Shown here piece by piece: positions 1-5,597 of a stretch of DNA of 5,607 bases; within the stretch, counting starts at the first letter, position 1, and every line of letters starts with the position of its first letter. The translations under genes were made by a program, and so were the position numbers. This DNA comes from JAQVSH01 sp964451605 (GTDB taxonomy: Bacteria; Bacteroidota; Bacteroidia; Bacteroidales; UBA4181). The stretch spans positions 1-5,607 of the forward strand of contig CAYVJA010000108.1 of assembly GCA_964451605.1 (NCBI GenBank). Reading direction: 5' to 3'. The notes under the pieces were generated by a model. The model worked only from the letters and a program-made list of their open reading frames with translations. It made no database searches and had not been told where the DNA came from.

Positions 1-45
1 AACCCAAAAAAACTCCAACAACTCCAACAAAACCTCGACCGAATT

Positions 46-181
46 AGAGAAACAGGGAAATAGTGCTTCAAATCGCTGAGCGATTTGAGTGCTCTAGTGC
101 TCAAGTGCTTCAAATCGCTGAGCGATTTGAGAGAAACAGAGAAACAGTGCTTCAAATCGCTTAGCGATTTGAGTGCTCCAG
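46..181. repeat. 42-nt periodic palindromic repeat array
   Basis: Three 21-nt palindromes lie at 68-88, 110-130 and 152-172, spaced exactly 42 nt apart. Each has a 10-nt left arm TCAAATCGCT, one central base (G, G, then T) and the exact reverse complement AGCGATTTGA. Each is preceded by AGTGCT, at 62, 104 and 146. A higher-order 84-nt period is also visible: 46-97 and 130-181 match over 52 nt with four differences (56/140, 61/145, 78/162, 95/179), and both include an AGAGAAACAG-type purine spacer. The arms could form 10-bp hairpins in RNA, or extrude as cruciforms in DNA. Because 42 is a multiple of three, a reading frame through the array (85-288) translates to a repeated CFKSLSDL peptide, which I regard as incidental. 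The element family is not recognised; no transposase is present. Confidence 0.85.
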
Positions 182-247
182 AGCAACAGAGCACTTTTTT
201 TCCGCGCGAAGCGCATCACTCGCGCAAAGCGCGAAGCACTAGAGCAC
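62..247. repeat. AGTGCT/AGCACT box cluster with 13-nt inverted repeat
   Basis: The hexamer AGTGCT occurs at 62, 88, 96, 104, 146 and 172, and its reverse complement AGCACT at 190 and 235. Copies at 88-111 form a short 8-nt tandem run. GTGCTCTAGTGCT (89-101) is perfectly inverted as AGCACTAGAGCAC (235-247), enclosing the second and third palindromes. Between the outer boxes lie two small GC hairpins: GCGC-GAA-GCGC at 204-214 and CGCGC-AAA-GCGCG at 221-233. The whole stretch could fold into a branched structure. It may be an intergenic repeat family of the host or a degraded miniature element; the sequence alone does not decide this. Confidence 0.75.
172..201 (+). terminator. candidate intrinsic terminator
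   Basis: AGTGCTC (172-178) pairs with GAGCACT (189-195) across a 10-nt loop. A run of seven T residues (195-201) follows and begins at the last stem base. Stem plus T-tract fits a rho-independent terminator for a plus-strand gene ending before this window. The stem is short, the loop is large, and the same bases also belong to the AGTGCT repeat cluster, so the match may be accidental. Confidence 0.4.
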
Positions 248-284
248 CAATTCATTCACCACTCACCATTAACCATTATATTGT

Positions 285-1166
285 ATGATTACACGTAGAA
301 ATTTTCTAAAGGCTGCTGCCGGGATTCTTGCCACGTCGGCTCTTCTTCCTGAAGTGTTTGCTGCCGAAGCCAAAAAGAAACAGATTGGGCTTCAGTTGTA
401 CAGCGTGCGTAACGAAATTGGCCGCGATTTCATGGGCACGCTGCAACAACTGGCCAAAATCGGTTTTCCACACCTGGAGGCTGCCAGCTACAGCAACGGC
501 AAATTCTATGGGCGCAACCCGAAAGAGTTTAAACAGATTCTGGCCGATATGGGCATGCGGCTCTCAGGATCGCACACCGGAAGCGGATTGCTGGCTTCGG
601 ACGACCAACAAGGCTGGGATTTCTGGAAACAGAACATGGCCGCTACCGTTGAGACCGGTGCCGAATGGATTGTGCAGGCAGGCTATCCCGAAGGGCAGAT
701 TAAATCGATTGCCGATGTAAAACGGCTGGCCGAACAGTATAACAAACTGGGCGAGATGGCCAAAGCCCACAAGCTGAAATTTGCCTTCCACAACCACGTA
801 ACCGAATTTCATCCGCTCGAAGGAGAGATCCCCTACGATGTAATGCTGCAGAATACCGACGCCAAACTGGTTACCTTCCAGATGGACACCTGCCAGGTAC
901 TTTTGGGCGGAGGCGACTGTGTGGCCTACGTTAACAAATACCCGGGACGCTTCTCGAACTGGCACCTGAAAGATGCCAGCAAGGTGAAGGACGAAAGCAC
1001 CGAATTCGGCAAAGGCCGCAACGACTTCGAGTCGCTCTTTGCCGTTTCGAAAAAAGCAGGGCTTTCCATCTACTACATTGAGCAGGAGGCCTATACCGTT
1101 CCGCCTCTTGAGGCCGTAGCACACGACTACAAATTTCTGATGGATGCCAAATATGTAAAATGGTAA
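285..1166 (+). CDS. Tat-exported sugar phosphate isomerase/epimerase-like TIM-barrel protein
   Basis: This 293-aa protein belongs to the xylose-isomerase-like TIM-barrel superfamily. The N-terminus carries a twin-arginine signal: T3-R4-R5-N6-F7-L8-K9, then an Ala/Leu-rich core to about residue 22, with likely cleavage after A26 or A27 (VFA-AEA). Export in folded form to the periplasm is therefore predicted. The barrel starts at IGLQLYSVR (34-42). Candidate metal or active-site residues sit in FHNH (168-171), FQMDTCQ (198-204, D201), WHLKD (226-230, H227/D230) and YIEQE (264-268, E266/E268); this ordered set of D, H and E ligands is typical of the family. Length is normal for a Tat-tagged member. 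Bacteroidota carry many such paralogues, often in sugar-degradation regions; the substrate cannot be read from sequence and no sugar-utilisation partner is next to it here. No Shine-Dalgarno sequence precedes the ATG, which follows an AT-rich stretch. The start is fixed by the Tat motif. Confidence 0.88.
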   Translation: MITRRNFLKAAAGILATSALLPEVFAAEAKKKQIGLQLYSVRNEIGRDFMGTLQQLAKIGFPHLEAASYSNGKFYGRNPKEFKQILADMGMRLSGSHTGSGLLASDDQQGWDFWKQNMAATVETGAEWIVQAGYPEGQIKSIADVKRLAEQYNKLGEMAKAHKLKFAFHNHVTEFHPLEGEIPYDVMLQNTDAKLVTFQMDTCQVLLGGGDCVAYVNKYPGRFSNWHLKDASKVKDESTEFGKGRNDFESLFAVSKKAGLSIYYIEQEAYTVPPLEAVAHDYKFLMDAKYVKW

Positions 1167-1169
1167 AAA

Positions 1170-1553
1170 CTAGGTAAGCAGATCGCGCAACAACCGATTC
1201 ACCCGTTCCAGGCGGGCTGTAAGCCCCGAAAGCCTGCGGCCCGCCGAACGGATTTCGGTTGTCAGCCCCTGTAACTGCACCTGATGCCTTTTCCACTCCT
1301 TCACCCAATCGGCATTTGCCTTTTTCAGGAGATCGCGCTCGGTCTGACGCAATTGCAGCGAGAGCCGGTTTAACAGCAAACGTTCCTCCTCAGAGACAGC
1401 AGGATCGGTTCGCCCCATCTCTACCTCCGACATCACTTTAGCCAGTGCCTTCAGCGTTTCGGGCAGCGGATCGGATTGGGATGAGGTATTCTCTTTCCGG
1501 GGCAATTTCAGAGGCAATTTTTGGGGCGATTTCAGCGGAGATTTCAGAGCCAT
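1170..1553 (-). CDS. small basic/coiled-coil hypothetical protein
   Basis: This 127-aa protein is of no recognised family. Residues 3-18 are four tandem LKxP-type units (LKSP, LKSP, QKLP, LKLP) giving a basic, proline-rich tail. Residues 21-31 are polar and probably unstructured. Residues about 32-46 and 53-127 are strongly helix-forming, rich in Leu, Arg, Glu and Gln with heptad-like leucines (for example LLLNRLSLQLRQTERDLLKK, 59-78), suggesting a coiled coil or helical bundle. No signal peptide or membrane segment is visible, so a cytoplasmic location is expected if this start is used. Its ATG lies within the end of the upstream lipoprotein gene: the overlap is the 10 nt ATGGCTCTGA (1553-1544), which indicates translational coupling. 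Its TAG stop (1172-1170) is 3 nt from the stop of the convergent TIM-barrel gene. It could be a partner or regulator of the lipoprotein, but the predicted compartments differ, so this is conjecture. Confidence 0.7.
   Translation of the reverse strand: MALKSPLKSPQKLPLKLPRKENTSSQSDPLPETLKALAKVMSEVEMGRTDPAVSEEERLLLNRLSLQLRQTERDLLKKANADWVKEWKRHQVQLQGLTTEIRSAGRRLSGLTARLERVNRLLRDLLT
1500..1547 (-). repeat. four 12-nt tandem repeats encoding LKxP units
   Basis: Within the start of the small coiled-coil gene, four 12-nt units run back to back at 1536-1547, 1524-1535, 1512-1523 and 1500-1511. The plus-strand consensus is GGGCAATTTCAG. Each encodes a tetrapeptide of the form (L/Q)K(S/L)P. The units differ by one to four bases, so this is an aged in-frame expansion whose copy number may vary between strains without breaking the frame. 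Confidence 0.8.
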
Positions 1554-2476
1554 GGCGATAGGGTTAGAAAATCGGCAAACCAGTCGGTTCCCTCATTGGA
1601 AAGCTGCACGCCCTCTTCGAAGAGTTCCATAAATTTGCGGGGCTTTTGGAGAGCCACAGCCAGCTTTGCGTGGGCGTTACGAAACGAACGCAGCGCCGAC
1701 ACCGTCCGACGACGATGCGCTTTGAGGGCATCGACCGAATCGCGCCAGAGCAGATAGTCCCGATCGTCGGCAGGGGTAAGTGCGGGCAACCGGTGTAAAT
1801 CGACAAAACGGAGACGGGTGAGATAGGCGGTTTGCAGGGCGGTTTCCTCGTAGGTGATCATATCGGTAAAGCTTTTGCTGTTAAGCGAACTCATCAGATT
1901 ATCGGTAATCAGCGCAACCAGCGTATCGCCCTGCAACACCAGCTCCCGAAGCGCTTTTGCCTGCCGGAACCGGAGCCAGCGCATCCGGGCAGCCCCCACA
2001 AGCCTTCCGGCCAGTAATCCGTACCCAACGGGAAGCGGATTGCCCCACTCCAGCGCATTATAATCGGCCACAAAGCCATCGATCTTCCGCCCCAGCGAAC
2101 GTGAAACCACCCCAAAGGGGGCATACCGGTTGGGATGAACCAGATATTTCAAGGCGCCGGCGTACGATTGCATCAGCTGCGCCGACAGATCGGACGCCCT
2201 CTTCAGGGTGGCCAGCTCCGATTCGTCCTGCAACATGGCTTCGAGTTCGGCCAGCCGAAGCTGCGGATCAGTGAGTGTGGCCGTGTAGAGCACCCCGCGC
2301 TGCCTTCTGAGCTCCGCCAGTTCGGCAGTCAATGCCGAGGGCGAAAGCGCCAGCGAATCGACCCGGGTGGAAAAAGCCCCCACCACCACGCGGTGCGATT
2401 CGGATAGCGCTGCGCACCCCGAACAGAGAATCAGAGAGGAAAAGAGAACGAGAACCCAAAAACGACAGAGAGACAT
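1544..2476 (-). CDS. predicted lipoprotein, mostly helical, unknown family
   Basis: This 310-aa protein starts MSLCRFWVLVLF. The N-terminus has one arginine (R5), a hydrophobic core (about 6-17) and a candidate lipobox CSGC with lipidated C21; C18 at position -3 is a less usual residue. Envelope localisation is inferred. The mature part is largely helical: LTAELAELRRQR near 49-60, leucine-rich helices to about 115, a Gly/Pro-containing hydrophobic stretch at about 146-164 (around VGYGLLAGRLVGAAR), and charged helices at about 210-300. No catalytic motif or known domain was recognised. An in-frame ATG at 2506 would add 10 residues. I chose the ATG at 2476 because a signal peptide begins there and because the promoter box at 2511-2504 would place the transcript start downstream of 2506. 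The stop overlaps the start of the coiled-coil gene by 10 nt, so the two form an operon. Confidence 0.75.
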   Translation of the reverse strand: MSLCRFWVLVLFSSLILCSGCAALSESHRVVVGAFSTRVDSLALSPSALTAELAELRRQRGVLYTATLTDPQLRLAELEAMLQDESELATLKRASDLSAQLMQSYAGALKYLVHPNRYAPFGVVSRSLGRKIDGFVADYNALEWGNPLPVGYGLLAGRLVGAARMRWLRFRQAKALRELVLQGDTLVALITDNLMSSLNSKSFTDMITYEETALQTAYLTRLRFVDLHRLPALTPADDRDYLLWRDSVDALKAHRRRTVSALRSFRNAHAKLAVALQKPRKFMELFEEGVQLSNEGTDWFADFLTLSPWL

Positions 2477-2503
2477 AGTACACAAAACAGAAACGAAACC
2501 ACA

Positions 2504-2511
2504 CAAAAGTA
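2504..2511 (-). promoter_or_regulatory. Bacteroidota -7 promoter box for the lipoprotein operon
   Basis: Read on the minus strand this is TACTTTTG, an exact match to the Bacteroidota sigma-70 -7 consensus TAnnTTTG. It lies 27 nt upstream of the chosen lipoprotein ATG (2476), leaving a short leader of roughly 20 nt. No clear TTTG -33 box sits at the expected distance, so the assignment rests on the -7 match and position. Confidence 0.5.
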
Positions 2512-2576
2512 AGAAGGCATATCTGACGGGAAGGCGCGTATAAGGGGTAAGAAACGCCCTTTCGGACAGAAAACGC

Positions 2577-2606
2577 TTTGCATGGAGCCCGTTACAAATA
2601 ATTCGG
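2577..2606 (+). promoter_or_regulatory. weak candidate promoter for the amidohydrolase gene
   Basis: TTTG at 2577-2580 is followed after 18 nt by TAATTCGG (2599-2606). The first matches the Bacteroidota -33 box; the second matches only part of TAnnTTTG (TA, one T and the final G). Spacing is about right. A transcript from here would begin near 2612, at the foot of the hairpin before the start codon. It is the best candidate in the divergent intergenic region on this strand. Confidence 0.25.
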
Positions 2607-2614
2607 AAGCGATG

Positions 2615-2640
2615 CGGCTATTTTCGCCCGAAAAAAGCCG
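2615..2640 (+). promoter_or_regulatory. hairpin directly abutting the amidohydrolase start codon
   Basis: CGGCTATTTTC (2615-2625) pairs with GAAAAAAGCCG (2630-2640) to give ten base pairs with a single A-A mismatch and the 4-nt loop GCCC. The 3' arm ends on the base before the ATG at 2641. In mRNA the stem would cover the whole ribosome-binding region. It has no downstream T-tract, so it is not a normal terminator. Control of translation initiation is inferred from position only. Confidence 0.55.
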
Positions 2641-3882
2641 ATGATCAATATCCACACCCACATCTTTACCCTGAACCATGTGCCGCTGGGTTTCGTGCCT
2701 CTGCAAAGGCTTCTGACACGAAGGGGCCGTTTTCGAAAACTCTGGATTCTGCTGCTCTACCTGCTCTCGGGTATGCCCCGACTGACCATGCACAGAGGTA
2801 GGGAGAGCCGGAAGACAGCCCGAACGGGCCCCGATTCCCTGCTGAGAGGGTGTGTCAACGGGAAAAACAGCCACAAGAAGTCGGCCCGAATGGCTCTTTT
2901 TCTGCTGAGAGGAAGCCGCCCCACCCAGGCCGAAGTCTTTGGCCAACTGCAGGCGTTCTACCCCACGGGCACCCGATTTGCGGTCCACACCATCGGGGGC
3001 TTTGCCACAGACCCCCGTTCAGGTCGGCCCTATAACTACCTGCAGCAGCTGGAGGAGGTGGCTCAGCTCAAAGCCTCGAAACCTTTGGGCGATGCCCTCC
3101 TCCCCTTCTTCTGCGCCGACCCCCGAAGGCCCGATGTAACAGCACTGGCCCAAGAGTACCTGCTGAAACGAGGCTTTTCGGGCATCAAACTCTACCCGGC
3201 CATGGGCTTCTTTCCCACCGACAACCGCCTGATTCCGCTCTGGGAGTGGGTGGCCCAAACAGGCATTCCCGTCATGGTGCACTGTTCGCGCAACGGTGCC
3301 GTCTATGGCCGAACCCGACCCGAAGCCGAAATCAGCTCCTCTCCCGGACTCAGCCATCTGCTCACAGGACAACCCTACACACCCGCCTCGCTACGGGGAT
3401 GGGCCGAACGATACAGCCACCCCCTGCTTTTCGAACCCCTGCTCAGGGAGTACAAAGGGCTGAAGATCTGCTTTGCCCACTTTGGAGGCGAAGAGGATTG
3501 TATGGAGCTCTATCGCGAAGGAGGCCACCCGCACGACAACTGGTGCAGCCACATCTGCCGGCTTATGAAAAGCTACCCGGGTGTCTATGCCGACATCTCC
3601 TTCTCTTCGGCCCACCCCGATCTGATGGCCTTCTTCCATGTACTGGCGCAACACCGTGCAGCCCCATCCGCAACAGCAGCAGAAACGGATGCCCGCTACA
3701 GCATGGCCGACAAAATCCTCTTTGGGTCCGACTACTACATGTCGTCGATGAAACGAAACGAACGGTGGTTTAGTATCAATCAGCGCGCCCTTATGGGAGA
3801 AGAGAGCTTTCGGCGGATTGCCTCCGAAAACCCGGAGCGCTTTCTGAAATGGCGTGAAATGGATGCAGCAGAGAGTGGATAA
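2641..3882 (+). CDS. metal-dependent amidohydrolase family protein
   Basis: This 413-aa protein is of the amidohydrolase superfamily (the branch that includes decarboxylase-like TIM-barrel enzymes). The N-terminus is MINIHTHIF with the HxH metal pair H5/H7. The order of later active-site motifs is normal: GIKLYP (181-186), VMVHCSRNG (211-219, H214), CFAHFGGEED (277-286, H280) and ILFGSDYY (359-366, D364). Residues about 20-95 are a basic, loosely conserved-looking segment with a short hydrophobic stretch (LWILLLYLLSG, 34-44) between strand 1 and the rest of the barrel. No signal peptide is present, so it is likely cytoplasmic. Substrate is unknown; hydrolysis or decarboxylation are both possible. 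The start is firm because an in-frame stop lies at 2599-2601, no ATG lies between, and the HxH motif must be near the N-terminus. It has its own intergenic region upstream and is separated from the downstream upxY-like gene by 133 nt. Confidence 0.85.
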   Translation: MINIHTHIFTLNHVPLGFVPLQRLLTRRGRFRKLWILLLYLLSGMPRLTMHRGRESRKTARTGPDSLLRGCVNGKNSHKKSARMALFLLRGSRPTQAEVFGQLQAFYPTGTRFAVHTIGGFATDPRSGRPYNYLQQLEEVAQLKASKPLGDALLPFFCADPRRPDVTALAQEYLLKRGFSGIKLYPAMGFFPTDNRLIPLWEWVAQTGIPVMVHCSRNGAVYGRTRPEAEISSSPGLSHLLTGQPYTPASLRGWAERYSHPLLFEPLLREYKGLKICFAHFGGEEDCMELYREGGHPHDNWCSHICRLMKSYPGVYADISFSSAHPDLMAFFHVLAQHRAAPSATAAETDARYSMADKILFGSDYYMSSMKRNERWFSINQRALMGEESFRRIASENPERFLKWREMDAAESG

Positions 3883-3984
3883 AGCGGAGAGTGGAAGTGG
3901 TATGGAGCGGAGTGGAGAAGATGAGTTTGCCGAAATGTTGGAAATAGGCGCGGCAAAAGGGCCGGGAATGCGAGGGAGAATGTG

Positions 3985-3992
3985 TAGATTTG
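3985..3992 (+). promoter_or_regulatory. Bacteroidota -7 promoter box before the upxY-like gene
   Basis: TAGATTTG is an exact match to TAnnTTTG and lies 23 nt before the ATG at 4016. No TTTG box is present at the usual -33 distance. The match and the operon-head position of the next gene support it as the promoter of the polysaccharide-type operon. The preceding 3871-3935 stretch is purine-rich with GAGAGTGGA repeated at 3871 and 3887. Confidence 0.5.
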
Positions 3993-4015
3993 TGTTTCTA
4001 TTTTCAAAAACAGCT

Positions 4016-4522
4016 ATGAACCCCTGGTATGCCTACTACACCCGATCGCGAGCTGAGAAGGCGGTTGAGGAAAAATTACGCCAACAAGCCTTTGAGGTCT
4101 TTTTACCGCTCTACACGGTGGTAAGGCAGTGGTCCGACCGAAAAAAGGTGGTGGAGGAGCCTCTGATCAGAGGCTATATTTTTGCCCGCCCGGTGGATGC
4201 TATGCAGCACTATGCCCTATTGAACACGTTTGGCATTGTGCGATGCCTCTGGTACGACGGAAAACCGGCCCTCATTCCCGATACGCAGATTGAGGTGCTC
4301 CGGCAGGTGATGCGAGAGCGGATGGAGATAGAGCCGGCACCGCCGATGCTCGTTCCCGGGCAGAAAGTGGTGATTATAGAGGGCACCCTCGCAGGCCGGG
4401 AGGGCGAATTGGTGCAGATTGCCGGACGGCATCGGGTTATGCTTCGGATCGACCACATTGATCAGGCCCTATTGGTGACGATACACCCCAAAATGGTTCG
4501 GCCCGTCAACACCCAAGTGTAA
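4016..4522 (+). CDS. UpxY-family transcription antiterminator (NusG paralogue)
   Basis: This 168-aa protein has an N-terminal NGN domain starting MNPWYAYYTRSRAEKAVEEK, with the hydrophobic strand PLIRGYIFARP (49-59) in the position of the NusG PxxxGYxF motif. A linker (about 90-112) follows, then a C-terminal KOW domain (VPGQKVVIIEGTLAGREGEL, 113-132, to about 156). In Bacteroides, UpxY proteins bind RNA polymerase and allow read-through of their own capsule operon. An in-frame ATG at 3854 would add 54 residues, but that part overlaps the amidohydrolase gene and is unlike NGN sequence, so 4016 is preferred. No Shine-Dalgarno sequence is visible. The gene is followed after 17 nt by a sugar kinase gene, consistent with first position in a polysaccharide operon. 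A upxZ-like inhibitor gene, which often follows upxY in Bacteroides fragilis, is absent from that position. Confidence 0.88.
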   Translation: MNPWYAYYTRSRAEKAVEEKLRQQAFEVFLPLYTVVRQWSDRKKVVEEPLIRGYIFARPVDAMQHYALLNTFGIVRCLWYDGKPALIPDTQIEVLRQVMRERMEIEPAPPMLVPGQKVVIIEGTLAGREGELVQIAGRHRVMLRIDHIDQALLVTIHPKMVRPVNTQV

Positions 4523-4539
4523 CTACATAAACCGGAACT

Positions 4540-5554
4540 ATGATTATCGAAACCTGCTCCTACCCGCGTGCCGCCCTGATAGGCAACCCCTCCGACGGCT
4601 ATTTTGGCAAAACCATTGCCTTTGTTTTCAGCAATTTCAGGGCCAAGGTACAGCTCTACCAGACCCCCGATCTGGAAATTGTACCAGAAGCGCTCGCCGT
4701 GNNNNNNNNNNGACAAGTTCCGCAACATCGAAGAGCTGGCCTCGAATGTAGCGCTGAACGGCTACTATGGCGGCTTACGGCTGCTGAAAGCCTCGATAAA
4801 GGTGTTCTACACCTACTGCCGTACCCAACAGATTGCACTCGACAACCGAAACTTCACCATCCGATACTGCAGCAATATCCCCATCCGACTGGGGCTGGCC
4901 GGATCGTCGGCCATCATCACCGCCTGCTTTAAAGCCCTCATGGCCTTTTATGGCATTACCATCCCCAAACCCATTCTGGCCAATCTGGTGCTGCGTGTAG
5001 AAACCGAAGAGCTGGGGATTGCGGCCGGCCTGCAAGACCGGGTGGCGCAGGCCTACGAAACCCCGGTGTACATGGATTTCAGCCGCGAAATCATGGAGAA
5101 ACAGGGATACGGCGCCTACCAACCCCTTACCACCGACGGCTTCCCCAACCTCTACATTGCCTATAAAACCCAACTCTCGGAGGGTACCGAAGTTACCCAT
5201 AACACCCTGAAGGCTCGCTTTGCCATTGGCGAAAAGGCGGTGCTCGATGCCATGCAGGCCTGGGCACAACTCACAGAGCGGTTTATGGCTGCACTATCCA
5301 AGGCCGACCACCCCGAAATGGCCCGCCTGATTAACCAAAACTTCGATCTGCGACGCAGCCTCATTCCCATCTCGGCCCCAAACATCGAGATGGTAGAGGC
5401 GGCCCGATCGACAGGAGCCTCGGCCAAATTTACCGGTTCGGGGGGAGCCATCATTGGCAGCTACACCACCGAAGCCATGTTCCAACAGCTAAAGAAAACG
5501 CTGGATCCCCTTCATATAGAGGTGATTAAACCACAGATAGTTCATAACGCATAA
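4540..5554 (+). CDS. GHMP-family sugar kinase, glucuronokinase-like, interrupted by assembly gap
   Basis: The N-terminal part is 4540-4701 (54 codons) and the C-terminal part 4712-5554 (280 codons plus stop), giving 334 residues plus whatever the N gap hides. The parts lie in different frames only because the gap is written as 10 Ns. Visible motifs: YPRAALIGNPSDGYFGKT (residues 8-25) at the sugar-binding N-terminus; the ATP-binding GHMP signature PIRLGLAGSSA (4880-4912); AGLQDR with the candidate catalytic Asp (D codon 5036-5038); and the C-terminal motif FTGSGGAIIG (5429-5458). It would phosphorylate a sugar or sugar acid at C1 using ATP in the cytoplasm. Similarity to glucuronokinase is my recollection of the family; galactose, mevalonate-type or other sugar substrates are not excluded. 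Close spacing to upxY and to the next start codon suggests one operon making a nucleotide sugar. The final two codons and stop lie in an 18-nt tandem repeat. Confidence 0.85.
4702..4711. other. assembly gap of 10 Ns
   Basis: Ten unknown bases lie between codon GTG (4699-4701) of the first half of the kinase gene and codon GAC (4712-4714) of the second half. Both flanks are on codon boundaries, so the true missing length should be a multiple of three, not 10. Ten is a common scaffolding placeholder. The gene is probably intact in the organism. Confidence 0.95.
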
Positions 5555-5597
5555 TCACCAAATAACGCATGATAACCCAATAACGAATGATAACCAA
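5544..5597 (+). repeat. three 18-nt tandem repeats over an intergenic start site
   Basis: Units at 5544-5561, 5562-5579 and 5580-5597 have the consensus ATAACGCATGATAACCAA. Unit 1 differs from the consensus at two bases, unit 2 at one and unit 3 at one. The array covers the last codons and stop of the kinase gene, the intergenic space and the first codons of the next gene. Each unit holds an ATGATAACC-like start site in the same frame: ATA-ATC-ACC-AAA-TAA at 5551, ATG-ATA-ACC-CAA-TAA at 5569, and the open ATG-ATA-ACC-AAA at 5587. Confidence 0.85.

Noticed and set aside
46..181. Possible CRISPR array
   Set aside because: Only three units, with repeats that are full palindromes and spacers of 21 nt that resemble each other rather than being unique; no cas genes nearby.
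277..284. TATATTGT as a -7 promoter box for the TIM-barrel gene
   Set aside because: It departs from TAnnTTTG at two of the fixed positions and abuts the start codon, leaving no leader.
85..288. 67-codon open frame with repeated CFKSLSDL peptide, overlapping the TIM-barrel start by ATGA
   Set aside because: It is made of the 42-nt DNA repeat read in frame and of low-complexity GC hairpins; 42 is divisible by three, so the periodic peptide is a by-product. No family resemblance or start signal was seen.
564..1124. 186-codon minus-strand frame inside the TIM-barrel gene
   Set aside because: It is a shadow frame of a gene with clear family motifs; its translation resembles no protein.
1211..1245. 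GGCGGGC/GCCCGCC inverted repeat as a terminator of the TIM-barrel gene
   Set aside because: The loop is 21 nt, there is no T-tract, and it lies in GC-rich coding sequence of the opposing gene.
2477..2506. Ten-residue upstream extension of the lipoprotein (start at 2506)
   Set aside because: The extension precedes a complete signal peptide and would lie upstream of the transcript start predicted from the TAnnTTTG box.
2431..2988. 185-codon minus-strand frame across the divergent promoter region
   Set aside because: It is antisense to the amidohydrolase N-terminus, spans the intergenic region and shows no domain character.
3854..4015. 54-residue N-terminal extension of the upxY-like protein
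   Set aside because: It overlaps the end of the amidohydrolase gene, is low-complexity, and lies before the natural NGN-domain start MNPWYAYYT; the -7 promoter box at 3985 also lies inside it.
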